18,454 bases of DNA, from positions 1 to 18,454 of the forward strand of contig JABXGS010000069.1 in NCBI GenBank assembly GCA_016550425.1, given 5' to 3'. The stretch is from an archaeon. GTDB taxonomy: Archaea; Asgardarchaeota; Hermodarchaeia; Hermodarchaeales; Hermodarchaeaceae. Of this stretch, positions 1 to 7,740 are shown piece after piece (the stretch's first letter is position 1; each line of letters opens with the position of its first letter). The notes beneath the pieces were generated by a model, which saw nothing but the letters and a program-made list of their open reading frames with translations, had not been told where the DNA came from and ran no database searches. Made by a program: the position numbers and the translations under genes.

Positions 1-906
1 ACAATGATGTTCACAAAATCACGTTGCAGTGCCAATTGTGCGTTTTGTGCTCAAGCACGAGAAAGTAGTGCAAAAGCTAGCCAGCTTTCTCGTGTGACAT
101 GGCCTACTTATACTCTCACCCAATTTATTGAAAGCATAACCCAGAATGGTATCAATTTTCCTTTTAACCGCCTATGTATTCAAACTATTTGTTATCCAAC
201 CCTTGTTAAAGATTTGAAGTACCTCATTGCACTCTTCAAGAACTATTTACCCACCATTCCCCTCTCCCTTGCGTTACCCCCTCTAAGTACAAATGACTTC
301 CAAGATTTTTACAACTTGGGCGTTGATAGAGTCGCTGTTTCACTTGACACAATCACAACTGAATTATTTGAACACTATAAAGGCTCAGGAATGGGTGGTT
401 CGTTTTCTTGGTCCACACATCACCAGGCTTTGGAATCTGCCCGCGCAATCTTTGGACCAAATCATACAACTACCCATCTCGTCATCGGATTAGGAGAGAC
501 GGAATTCCAAACCGTATTTCTGCTTCAAGATCTAGTCAATAAGGACATCACAGTTGGACTATTTCCTTTTACACCGATCAGTGGAACATCATTAGAGAAT
601 AAGGCACGTCCAGCACTTGATCACTATCGTCGTATTCAATTAGCCCACTATTTGGTTCAGAACCGTCTTGTAAACGCCCAACAGATGCAATTTAATTCGT
701 CAAATCAGCTTACGGATCTTGGTCTCTCCAAAGAGAGGTTAATTGATATAATCGCACGAGGGAAGGCTTTTCAAACTACTGGCTGCCCTTCGTGTAACCG
801 TCCATTCTACACAGAACAACCAGGAGGCCCGTTATTTAACTACCCTTATCCTCCCAATGAAGAAGCAATTAAAGAAATCGAAGCCCAACTAGCAGGAGTC
901 CTCTAA
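1..906 (+). CDS. Radical SAM lipoyl synthase subunit (LipS2-like), 5' partial
   Basis: The protein has a radical SAM cluster motif CSANCAFC (CxxxCxxC) only eight residues after the first visible ATG at 4, followed by the biotin-synthase-like CAQARES. The family normally has tens of residues before this motif and the frame is open to base 1, so the gene most likely begins upstream and the ATG at 4 is internal. Near the C-terminus is GCPSCNRPFYTE followed by a Pro/Tyr-rich tail; its CxxC could ligate a second iron-sulfur cluster. A LCIQTICYP segment near residue 58 adds two cysteines. It lies 3 bp before an LplA-like gene, which is followed by a second radical SAM gene. This trio matches the archaeal two-protein lipoyl synthase LipS1/LipS2, which inserts sulfur at C6 and C8 of protein-bound octanoate. 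Assignment to LipS2 rather than LipS1 rests on the BioB-like motif and is less certain. A stand-alone biotin synthase is unlikely in this context. Confidence 0.8.
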   Translation, partial: TMMFTKSRCSANCAFCAQARESSAKASQLSRVTWPTYTLTQFIESITQNGINFPFNRLCIQTICYPTLVKDLKYLIALFKNYLPTIPLSLALPPLSTNDFQDFYNLGVDRVAVSLDTITTELFEHYKGSGMGGSFSWSTHHQALESARAIFGPNHTTTHLVIGLGETEFQTVFLLQDLVNKDITVGLFPFTPISGTSLENKARPALDHYRRIQLAHYLVQNRLVNAQQMQFNSSNQLTDLGLSKERLIDIIARGKAFQTTGCPSCNRPFYTEQPGGPLFNYPYPPNEEAIKEIEAQLAGVL

Positions 907-909
907 CCA

Positions 910-1707
910 ATGGCAAAATTATGGCGTCTAATACGAACTGGAATCTTCAATGCCTTTGAAAATATGGCAATTGATCATGTCTTACTTGAGGCCTGTCATA
1001 AAGAAACAGCTGCAAATACAATTCGTTTCTACCGCTGGAGCCCCTCAGCAGTATCAATTGGACGATTTCAACACCTTGATGACGAAGTAGATTCCGAAGC
1101 CTGTCGTAAACTCAATGTCGACATCGTACGTCGACTATCCAGCGGTGGAGCCGTTTACCATGATTTTGATGGGGAACTCACCTATAGCATCATCTGTCGC
1201 ACAGATGATACGCAACTCCCATCAGGTGTAATTGAAACATACCAATACCTATGTAATGGGTTATTAGTAGGTCTAAATCGCCTTGGTGTTAGCGCAAAAT
1301 TTGCACCAGGAACTGAAAGCTTCTGTCCTAACCTATATGTGAAAAAAAGGAAGATTTCAGGAAATGCTCAATCTCGACGGGGCAATACCTTACTCCAACA
1401 TGGAACCATCCTACGGAACCTTGATCTTAACAAGATGTTTACGTTTTTAAAAATCAACAAACAGAAACCGGATTTAAATGCAATTAAAAAAGCAGCAAAT
1501 AGACTTACTTCGCTACAGCAAGAACTCGGAAAACCACCATCCTTCGGACAAATTGAAGAGGCTCTTATTGAAGGTCTTTCTAGCACCTTACCTGCACGGT
1601 TTTATGAAGAAGGCTTAACTGACGCTGAACTTCAGTCGGCTCGAAAAATCGCTGACTCTTGGTATTCAAAATCTGATTGGACGTTACAACGGGGTTTAAA
1701 GACATGA
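910..1707 (+). CDS. Lipoate-protein ligase / octanoyltransferase (LplA/LipM family)
   Basis: This 265-residue protein belongs to the BPL/LplA/LipB fold. It shows the family signature RRLSSGGAVYHD at about residues 74-85 and KISGNAQ (about 148-154) followed by LLQHGTIL; the lysine of the second motif normally contacts the lipoyl or octanoyl carbonyl. It would load octanoate or lipoate onto the lysine of GcvH or a dehydrogenase E2, giving the substrate for the flanking radical SAM pair. A cysteine at about 139, just before the KISG motif, lies roughly where LipM octanoyltransferases keep their catalytic cysteine, so octanoyl transfer through a thioester is an alternative to ATP-dependent ligation. 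It starts 3 bp after the upstream stop and its TGA overlaps the next ATG, so the three genes are probably co-transcribed and translationally coupled. The length suits a single-domain member lacking the bacterial LplA C-terminal domain. Confidence 0.88.
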   Translation: MAKLWRLIRTGIFNAFENMAIDHVLLEACHKETAANTIRFYRWSPSAVSIGRFQHLDDEVDSEACRKLNVDIVRRLSSGGAVYHDFDGELTYSIICRTDDTQLPSGVIETYQYLCNGLLVGLNRLGVSAKFAPGTESFCPNLYVKKRKISGNAQSRRGNTLLQHGTILRNLDLNKMFTFLKINKQKPDLNAIKKAANRLTSLQQELGKPPSFGQIEEALIEGLSSTLPARFYEEGLTDAELQSARKIADSWYSKSDWTLQRGLKT

Positions 1708-2663
1708 CCTCAACAGGCAAGGGAACAAAAACCTTGCAAGAATGGTTTACTTCGCCTTATACTGATCTAAAGGAATTATACAACCAAGCATGGGCTTTAA
1801 CGCAAAAAACTTTCAAACAAAAAATCACAGTATTTCGACCTGGAACTGCTTTTCCCTCAGTCTCTGTTACTGGAACCCGCTGTAGACTACAATGTCAACA
1901 TTGTGTTGGTCATTTTCTTCATCACATGCACACTATCAATACCCCGCAGGAGCTAATCACTTTCTGCAACAACCTCGCCAATAAACAAGGTGTTGGCTGT
2001 TTAATCAGCGGTGGTTGTGATGAAAACGGCACAATTCCTCTAACCCCCTTTTTATCCGCATTCTCTGAAATCAAACAATCGACGAATCTTTTTTTGAACG
2101 TGCACACAGGATTTCTCTCAGCTGAACAAGCTCGTGGGCTTTCTCAAACTGGCATTGACTGCGCTTCTGTCGATGTAGTTGGTGACGACCAAACAATCCA
2201 CACAGTCTATGGTTTAACACAACGTACGACAACTGACTATGTTGAAACATTAAAAGCGCTTGAAAAATTCCATATTCCAATAGCGCCACACATTTGTGTG
2301 GGTCTCCAAAACGGAGCATTGGTAGGTGAACTCAACGCGCTCGAACTCATAAAATCAACCATTGAACCCAAATTGATTGTCATCATCGCTTTAATGCCAA
2401 CAGAAGGAACACCAATGGCTGCTAGTGATCCCCCACAACCCCCTGATGTCGCCCGAATTTGTGCTATCGCTCGTTTACTTTTTCCAAATACTGAAATTGC
2501 ACTTGGCTGTATGCGACCCCGTGGCGCTATTCGACGTCAAATGGAACAACTAGCAATCCAAGCAGGAATCACACGTCTTGTCCAACCGACGAATGCTACG
2601 CTCCAAAACCTTGAGAAGAGTGGCTACACAATCAACTGGCAAAATGCTTGTTGTGTAATGTAA
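1704..2663 (+). CDS. Radical SAM lipoyl synthase subunit (LipS1-like)
   Basis: The radical SAM motif is CRLQCQHC, a CxxxCxxC about 50 residues from the start, in an annotated-as-biotin-synthase type of protein of about 319 residues. Further cysteines lie in GCLISGGCDENG, LGCMRPRG and a paired CC three residues from the end; some may hold an auxiliary cluster or the sulfur donated to substrate. As partner of the first gene it would complete lipoyl formation on octanoylated protein. I place the start at the ATG at 1704 because it overlaps the upstream TGA as ATGA, a common coupling arrangement; the in-frame ATG at 1677 would overlap the ligase by 31 bp and adds a poorly family-like leader. Calling it LipS1 follows from elimination against the first gene and from the C-terminal CC, so the subunit number is tentative while the lipoyl role is well supported by the operon. 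Confidence 0.78.
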   Translation: MTSTGKGTKTLQEWFTSPYTDLKELYNQAWALTQKTFKQKITVFRPGTAFPSVSVTGTRCRLQCQHCVGHFLHHMHTINTPQELITFCNNLANKQGVGCLISGGCDENGTIPLTPFLSAFSEIKQSTNLFLNVHTGFLSAEQARGLSQTGIDCASVDVVGDDQTIHTVYGLTQRTTTDYVETLKALEKFHIPIAPHICVGLQNGALVGELNALELIKSTIEPKLIVIIALMPTEGTPMAASDPPQPPDVARICAIARLLFPNTEIALGCMRPRGAIRRQMEQLAIQAGITRLVQPTNATLQNLEKSGYTINWQNACCVM

Positions 2664-2685
2664 AACTCTCAGTGTAAAAAGAATG

Positions 2686-3309
2686 TTAAGCAGATATTTT
2701 CTCTCGAGATATATTTACACCTTCAGAATCGATAATTGCCATCTGAATGGCGCCCCCTGAGGCAATATCACGCTTTCGCGCAGCATTGACAGCTCGGGTG
2801 ACGAGGTTTTTTCCTTCCTCAATGGTCATGTTTTCACGATATTCATCTTCCAAGACACCGTAGGCCACAACAGATCCACTCCCTGTGGCTGTAAATTCCT
2901 CTTCCTCCAGCATGCTTCCCAACGGATCAAGCATATAGATATGGCCTCCCTCTTTGTCTACTCCACCAACGATGAGCATCGTAATAAGAGGAAACATACG
3001 GTTACGAAACAGAACCGTTGATGTTAATCGTGAAATCGCTTTTACAGTCAACTCACGACCTTTCTCTAAGGCTTCTAATTGGGCTATGGCGCGAATATTA
3101 TTTGTGAGTTGTTGTGCGTCTGCAACGGATCCCGAAATTGTCATTGCTGTATGGTCTGTGATTTGAAGGATTTTCGGAGCCGTATCGCTCGCAACCAGGT
3201 AACCCATTGATGCCTGTGATTCGGTACCAAGAATCACGCCGCCATTTACTTTCACAGCAACAGTAGTTGTGTGAGACATTAATCGGTGGTTATCATTTTG
3301 TCCCATCAT
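2686..3309 (-). CDS. psmB: Archaeal proteasome beta subunit
   Basis: Catalytic beta subunit of the 20S proteasome, the N-terminal-threonine protease that forms the inner rings. The mature enzyme starts at TTTVAV. Counting from that Thr1, Glu17 (GTES) and Lys33 (APKI) fall exactly at the catalytic positions, and the TGSGS and RDIASGG motifs supply the Ser129 and Asp166 equivalents. The propeptide is at most 13 residues (Met at 3309) or only 3 (Met at 3279). The residue before Thr1 is His where most archaeal beta subunits have Gly. A GAGGT ribosome-binding site lies about 10 bp upstream of the first ATG, supporting the longer form. The gene stands alone, with no alpha subunit or PAN in the window, and is divergent from eL13. 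Confidence 0.96.
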   Translation of the reverse strand: MMGQNDNHRLMSHTTTVAVKVNGGVILGTESQASMGYLVASDTAPKILQITDHTAMTISGSVADAQQLTNNIRAIAQLEALEKGRELTVKAISRLTSTVLFRNRMFPLITMLIVGGVDKEGGHIYMLDPLGSMLEEEEFTATGSGSVVAYGVLEDEYRENMTIEEGKNLVTRAVNAARKRDIASGGAIQMAIIDSEGVNISREKISA

Positions 3310-3490
3310 GGCTTGTTAACCTCTACCTCAGTGATTAATTGCCCACGAATATATCCACCAATTTAAGTTTTCTTCTCTTTTCGTTTTCGCCACCAACTAA
3401 TCAAAAACACCAAATCATTAATGATGGGTCAAAAGATTTTTAGCTGGGACTCTTCTCGTCTCCTTCACTCAGCTTCAAGGTGATTTAATC
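3310..3490. promoter_or_regulatory. Divergent intergenic region psmB / eL13
   Basis: This 181-bp stretch separates two divergently transcribed genes and must hold both promoters. On the plus strand AAAAGATTTTTAG near 3430-3442 is a weak TATA-like candidate for the eL13 gene. Toward the proteasome gene, A/T-rich sequence near 3345-3375 (containing ATATAT on either strand) could serve. AAGGTGA just before 3484 is the ribosome-binding site for the TTG start at 3491. I see no RNA gene here. Confidence 0.4.
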
Positions 3491-4189
3491 TTGGCATTCC
3501 GACCAGAAATCCATGCTCCCCAAAGCGGTGAATCTCGTAAGGGTCGGGGGTTCAGCCTCAAAGAACTCAAAGATGCAGGTATCGGTCTAGCCGATGCCCG
3601 TTGGATGGCAATCCCAATTGACTCTAGGCGAAAAACCAATCATTCCGAAAATGTCCAATTGCTCAAAGAATACATGAAACGAATTAAGAAACTTGATAAA
3701 AGCGTCAAGAAACCTGCACCGAAGCCCAAGGCTAAGAAAGCAACACCAACCAAAGCCGCGCCTAAACCTGAGCCCATAGAAACCGACTTAGCAGATCTTA
3801 GTGGAGTAACAAAGAAATTAGCTGAAACTCTGGTGGACGCAGGTGTTAGAAACATTCATGATTTAGCAACAATTTCTCCTCGTCGCTTGGCTCGAATGAC
3901 TAAATTGAAGCGGAACCGGGCTGAAAAAATAGTAGATACTGCAAAACGTTATGAGCGGGAAAAGGCGAAGGCAGCCCGTGAAGAAAAAGCAAAGGAACCA
4001 AAAATCAAGGAACTGAAAGACCTTCCCGAAATCACCCGTTCAGATGTCAAGCAGCTGAAAGAACTCGGTGTCGAATCCCTTAATGATCTTAAAACAGAAA
4101 ATCCGCGCGACCTTGCTCTGCTGACTGGAATCTCTGAGGCGCGAATCAAAGATTGGCGAAAAATCATCCGGGACCTAACTAAGAAATAA
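3491..4189 (+). CDS. Ribosomal protein eL13 with C-terminal helix-hairpin-helix modules
   Basis: Residues 1-65 match eL13 of the large ribosomal subunit: the GRGFSLKELKDAGI block and IPIDSRRKTNHSENVQLLKEY are the family's core. A lysine/proline/alanine-rich linker (about 70-95) follows, then two repeats of about 60 residues. Each has the pattern L-x-x-(L/I)-(S/P)-(G/E)-(V/I)-T ... L-x-x-(A/L)-G-V-(R/E)-(N/S)-(I/L)-x-D-L ... P-(R)-x-L-A-x-(M/L)-T, typical of helix-hairpin-helix domains as in Rad51 N-termini, NusA and topoisomerases. The whole is 232 residues, much longer than a minimal archaeal eL13. The start is a TTG with AAGGTGA at a spacing of about 7; no ATG lies near. eL13 is absent from many euryarchaea, which supports an Asgard or TACK source. 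The extension may add rRNA or DNA contacts. Confidence 0.85.
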   Translation: MAFRPEIHAPQSGESRKGRGFSLKELKDAGIGLADARWMAIPIDSRRKTNHSENVQLLKEYMKRIKKLDKSVKKPAPKPKAKKATPTKAAPKPEPIETDLADLSGVTKKLAETLVDAGVRNIHDLATISPRRLARMTKLKRNRAEKIVDTAKRYEREKAKAAREEKAKEPKIKELKDLPEITRSDVKQLKELGVESLNDLKTENPRDLALLTGISEARIKDWRKIIRDLTKK

Positions 4190-4222
4190 TCAAATCACGG
4201 GTTCTGGGTCAAATTTGTTAGG

Positions 4223-5209
4223 CTATTGCAAATAAGGCTCCCATGGAAACGCTTGTTCTGTAGAATACCAACCAAATTCTCGGTAGAGAATGGCAATTGC
4301 CCCTTGAGGTGGTATCAGCCCCTGTTCTGTAATAATCGCATCAATATATTCAGGCGGTGTAACATCAAAAGCTGGGTTACGAACACTGACCTTTTTCCAG
4401 TTTGAAAGTTTTTCCAGTGAAATTACCTCTGAAGCGTCCCGCTCTTCGATTTCGATTAGCTCTCCAGCCATTGTAGCTGGACTAAATTTGTAGCTTTCAG
4501 CGGCAACAAAAAAGTCAACTCGCGCCTCGTTAGCTGCTAACGCGACCAAACTGGTCCCAATCTTGTTTACCACTGCACCATTCGCTGTAACCGAATCGGC
4601 ACCTACAAACACCTTATCAGACCGAGCAATGAGAAACCGAATAGAATTATCCGTAATCAATGAGCAAGGTATACCTGCTTCATCCAACCATGTTGCTGTA
4701 ATATGTCCTTGATATTTTGGTCTGGTTTCAGGAACATAAACGGTGAATTCTGTCCCCATTTGATACGCAGTCTTAAGCACCCCAAAAGCTGTGGCACTAT
4801 TACAATATGTAAATATTATATCTCCATCTTGAATCAGTCTGGAGCCAATCTGACCAATTGTTTTAACGGCATTATTTGACATTTCAATAAATTTCTCTCC
4901 TATCTTTTGACCAGCTTCTTTGAGTTCGGGAATACTTTCAGTTTGTTCGATTTTTTTGAGTAATCGCGTATAGTAATAGCGCAAGGCATTGGGCAATGAT
5001 ACGGCCGAGGGACGGGTTTCGTATAATACCTGGGCAGCTACAGCTACGTCTCGAAGAAGCCTAGGAACTCGTTTAGCATTTGACTCCTGTGTAGCGATAA
5101 CTAGTCCTTTTGCCGCTGCACGAGCAATACGTCCAGCACCGCGTGTACGCATCGATTGAATGGCTTCAGCAATTTGCTGTGTTTCCGAGGGAATTTGGCT
5201 CATCTTCAT
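4223..5209 (-). CDS. Ribose-1,5-bisphosphate isomerase (eIF2B-like family)
   Basis: This enzyme converts ribose-1,5-bisphosphate to ribulose-1,5-bisphosphate in the archaeal AMP/NMP salvage route, between AMP phosphorylase and type III RuBisCO. Family-defining motifs are present: TYCNSATA with Cys136 and GADSVTANGAVVNKIGT with Asp205, equivalent to the catalytic Cys133 and Asp202 of the Thermococcus enzyme, then AAESYKFSP and the C-terminal ITEQGLIPPQGA. The N-terminal helical region contains the MRTRGAGRIARAAA stretch usual for these isomerases. Length 328 fits the family. A second Met two codons in could be the true start; neither has a strong ribosome-binding site. It diverges from a paralogue only a few tens of bases away. 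AMP phosphorylase and RuBisCO genes are not in the window, so the pathway is inferred from the family. An aIF2B regulatory role is the alternative, less likely because both catalytic residues are kept. Confidence 0.87.
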   Translation of the reverse strand: MKMSQIPSETQQIAEAIQSMRTRGAGRIARAAAKGLVIATQESNAKRVPRLLRDVAVAAQVLYETRPSAVSLPNALRYYYTRLLKKIEQTESIPELKEAGQKIGEKFIEMSNNAVKTIGQIGSRLIQDGDIIFTYCNSATAFGVLKTAYQMGTEFTVYVPETRPKYQGHITATWLDEAGIPCSLITDNSIRFLIARSDKVFVGADSVTANGAVVNKIGTSLVALAANEARVDFFVAAESYKFSPATMAGELIEIEERDASEVISLEKLSNWKKVSVRNPAFDVTPPEYIDAIITEQGLIPPQGAIAILYREFGWYSTEQAFPWEPYLQ

Positions 5210-5267
5210 TCGCCGAGCAATTTAATACGGCATCAGGGTATTAATGCTGTCATGGAGGCGTAATTCG

Positions 5268-6191
5268 TTGAATGTTGATTGGCTCATTAAGAAACTCAAA
5301 AGCTATGATATTGCCAGTGCTGATGGAACCGCCATTGCTGCAGCTTCAGCGCTGAAAGACCTGGCCCTGAAAACAGAAGCAAAATCAACAAAGGATCTTT
5401 TTGACCAATTGAAAAAAGCGGCATATGGCTTACGGGGCGCTCGCCAGAGTTCAGCTGCCCTACATAACTGCCTCGATTGGATCGAGGATGCTGGGCTGAA
5501 AGCTTATCATGAAAAGGTTTCATTGAAAAAAATGCGTACAATCGTTGGTAAAGCCTGTGATAAATTCGTCAAACGAATCGCTGAAGCAAAACAAAAAATC
5601 GGTGAAATCGGTTCAAAACGCATACGATCCGGTGATCGTATCTTAACGCTCTGCCGGAGTACGACAGTGCTAGCTATTCTACAAAAGGTCGTAGAGCAAG
5701 GTAAAAAAATTGAAGTCTTTGTTGCCGAAAGTCGACCCGACCTCGAAGGTCGTCTTTTGGCAAATCAGGTTGCCGAATTAGGAATTCCAGTAACACTCAT
5801 CACCGATTTTGCTGCACGAATATTCCTACCAGACACTGATATACTCTTAGCTGGAGGCGAAGCGATTGCGGCTAATGGTGCTATCGTCTCCAAAGTAGGA
5901 ACTGCCACGCTCGCTGAATTATGTCATGATGCACGGGTTCGCGTCCTCATCGCGGTAGGTAGTTACAAATTTTCCCATGAAACGATATTAGGGCGTCTTA
6001 TAACACTCGAAGAGGGGAATCCTGGGCAGGTCGTCCCCGCTGACGAAATTAATCCACAAATCACAATTAGAAATCCATTATTCGATGTAACCGGACACGA
6101 ACACATCGATGCCTTCATCACAGAACAAGGCATCATTCCACCTCAAGGGGCGTATCTCATTTTCACAACTAACAATCAAAACAAAGAGTAG
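5268..6191 (+). CDS. eIF2B-alpha-like protein, paralogue of the R15P isomerase
   Basis: Same fold as the neighbouring isomerase, aligned end to end: TLCRSTT, VAESRPDLEGR, GGEAIAANGAIVSKVGT, GSYKFSHET, FDVTGHEHIDAFITEQGIIPPQGA. The Cys is retained but the catalytic Asp is replaced by Glu (GGE instead of GAD), and NKIGT has become SKVGT. Glu at this position is typical of eukaryotic eIF2B-alpha, which is not an isomerase, so a regulatory or nucleotide-sensing role is plausible. Because the organism already has a normal isomerase next door, the copy has probably diverged in function. I choose the TTG at 5268 because GGAGG lies 9 bp upstream. An in-frame ATG at 5244 would add MLSWRRNSL, using an AGG arginine codon, with only a poor AGGGT upstream. 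A small hairpin (AGGCT-CAAA-AGCCT) follows the stop. Confidence 0.82.
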   Translation: MNVDWLIKKLKSYDIASADGTAIAAASALKDLALKTEAKSTKDLFDQLKKAAYGLRGARQSSAALHNCLDWIEDAGLKAYHEKVSLKKMRTIVGKACDKFVKRIAEAKQKIGEIGSKRIRSGDRILTLCRSTTVLAILQKVVEQGKKIEVFVAESRPDLEGRLLANQVAELGIPVTLITDFAARIFLPDTDILLAGGEAIAANGAIVSKVGTATLAELCHDARVRVLIAVGSYKFSHETILGRLITLEEGNPGQVVPADEINPQITIRNPLFDVTGHEHIDAFITEQGIIPPQGAYLIFTTNNQNKE

Positions 6192-6193
6192 AA

Positions 6194-6207
6194 AGGCTCA
6201 AAAGCCT
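6194..6207 (+). terminator. Short hairpin after the eIF2B-alpha-like gene
   Basis: A 5-bp perfect stem, AGGCT and AGCCT around a CAAA loop, starts three bases after the stop codon. It lacks a strong T-run, so it may be an RNA-processing or stability element rather than a true terminator. The ferredoxin gene begins about 40 bp later and may still be co-transcribed. Confidence 0.3.
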
Positions 6208-6250
6208 AACTTACCGTGTTCTCCTTAATACTTCCGAGGAAATGGATAAA

Positions 6251-6475
6251 ATGCCTCCTACATCGTCCAGTTCAAGTAAAAAGCGAGCCAAGAAATTAGC
6301 TGAGGTTGATGGGGAACTCTGTGGCGTCTGCCAAGCATGCGCTACTGTCTGTCCCGTGAATGCAATTGAGGTAACAGAAAATTTCATCCTCATTATTCCT
6401 CAAAAATGCACAGGCTGTGGAATCTGCGTGAAGGTGTGTCCTGTAGGGGCAATCAATCTAATCGAACGTTCATGA
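6251..6475 (+). CDS. 2[4Fe-4S] ferredoxin, partner of geranylgeranyl reductase
   Basis: A 74-residue protein with a basic, serine-rich tail of about 20 residues followed by two classical cluster motifs: CGVCQACATVCP and CTGCGICVKVCP, each CxxCxxCxxxCP. It is a cytoplasmic low-potential electron carrier. It sits 22 bp upstream of geranylgeranyl reductase; in Methanosarcina a ferredoxin encoded beside that reductase is needed for full saturation of archaeal lipids, so the same job is likely here. I favour the ATG at 6251 because GAGGA lies 10 bp upstream; the ATG at 6242 is only 1 bp from that site and would add three residues (MDK). Confidence 0.93.
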   Translation: MPPTSSSSSKKRAKKLAEVDGELCGVCQACATVCPVNAIEVTENFILIIPQKCTGCGICVKVCPVGAINLIERS

Positions 6476-6497
6476 TAAATTACTATTCGAGGAGTAA

Positions 6498-7715
6498 ATG
6501 AAATTGGACAAACATGTTATTGTGGTTGGTGCAGGACCTGCCGGCTCATCAACGGCCATTGGTGCACTTAGAGCAGGGGCAGAAGTCATTATCATTGATA
6601 GAAAGACCAACGTGGGGGTTCCTGTACAATGCGGAGAAGCTATTGGTAAGACTGGCCCGGGAGTTGCAGAAATCGATATTCCTGAAGAAGCAATTCGTGC
6701 ACCAGTTCGCGGGTTTCGTCTTTATAGCCCTGGACAGATATGCGTCGATTACGCTACGGCTGAACCGAGTGGCTTCATTATTGATCGACGTGTATTTGAC
6801 AAAGAGCTATTTGCGCGCGCAACAGAAGCTGGTGCAGATAGCCTTCTAGGTGCCCGAGTAATTGATGTAACACGCTCTAACGGGGCTATTGCCGGTGTGG
6901 TCGTGCGTCATGATGGTAAACGCAAAACTCTGAAAGCCAGAGTAGTGATAGGTGCTGATGGCGTAAATAGTCAGATTGCCCGATTTACAGGGCTACGAAA
7001 AGCCTACAAACCTGATGATATTGACTCATGCTTCGCTTACGAAATGGCTAATTGTAACCTCGAAGTCACCGATCTGATGGAATTTCTCCTCGGCAGTGAG
7101 GTGTCACCACGAGGATATATCTGGATTTTTCCCAAAGGAGAAGGCCGTGCAAACGTAGGAATCGGGATCGGCGGTGGGGTCGAAGCAAAGACTGCCAAGG
7201 AATATCTGGACCATTTTCTCAAACACCATGATGTAGCAAAACAGCAATTACGCAACGCAAAGGTCATCGAAACTCGAGTAGGTGCATTACCCGTATGTGG
7301 TCCAAATAAAACCAATGTTGTTGATGGCGCGCTCCTAGTCGGGGATGCAGCTGGGCAAATTCACCCAATCACTGGTGGGGGAATGGGCTATGCTATAGTC
7401 TGCGGAAATATTGCAGGGAATGTTGCCGCAGAATGTGCACAAAAAGAAACTGTTAGGGCATCAGACTTGCAGAAATACGAGAAAGAATGGCGAAAGCTCT
7501 ACGACGATGAATTTGAGCAATCTCTGAAACTCCGAGACCTCATCTTACAAACTGAAGATGAAACTCTCGATAAACTCGCAAATATTGTCACAGGCGAATC
7601 AATCGTTGCAATGACAGCTGGTAAAAAAGTCAAAATTTTCATGAAAGCAATGGCGACAAAAGATCGAAAACTCATCGCCTTAATGAAGGAATTAAGAAAA
7701 CTTCGTATGGTCTAA
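6498..7715 (+). CDS. Geranylgeranyl reductase (archaeal membrane lipid saturation), FAD-dependent
   Basis: A flavoprotein that hydrogenates the geranylgeranyl chains of digeranylgeranylglycero-phospholipids. Visible motifs: the N-terminal FAD-binding GAGPAGSS (residues 11-18), PVQCGEAIG with Cys45 aligning to the functionally important Cys47 of the Sulfolobus enzyme, GADGVNSQIAR, the substrate-cavity motif GYIWIFPKG (about 206-214), and GDAAGQIHPITGGGM (282-296), which binds the flavin pyrophosphate. The 405-residue length is normal for the family. GAGGAG lies immediately upstream of the ATG. Together with the preceding ferredoxin it forms a two-gene operon, the ferredoxin probably supplying electrons. 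The closely related menaquinone- or chlorophyll-side-chain reductases are less likely in an archaeon. Confidence 0.93.
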   Translation: MKLDKHVIVVGAGPAGSSTAIGALRAGAEVIIIDRKTNVGVPVQCGEAIGKTGPGVAEIDIPEEAIRAPVRGFRLYSPGQICVDYATAEPSGFIIDRRVFDKELFARATEAGADSLLGARVIDVTRSNGAIAGVVVRHDGKRKTLKARVVIGADGVNSQIARFTGLRKAYKPDDIDSCFAYEMANCNLEVTDLMEFLLGSEVSPRGYIWIFPKGEGRANVGIGIGGGVEAKTAKEYLDHFLKHHDVAKQQLRNAKVIETRVGALPVCGPNKTNVVDGALLVGDAAGQIHPITGGGMGYAIVCGNIAGNVAAECAQKETVRASDLQKYEKEWRKLYDDEFEQSLKLRDLILQTEDETLDKLANIVTGESIVAMTAGKKVKIFMKAMATKDRKLIALMKELRKLRMV

Positions 7716-7740
7716 TATCGAATCAAATACTGTAAACAAC

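Noticed and set aside
4223..6191. Reading both eIF2B-family genes as translation initiation factor 2B subunits
   Set aside because: The minus-strand gene keeps the catalytic Cys and Asp of ribose-1,5-bisphosphate isomerase, so an enzyme call is better; only the plus-strand paralogue lacks the Asp.
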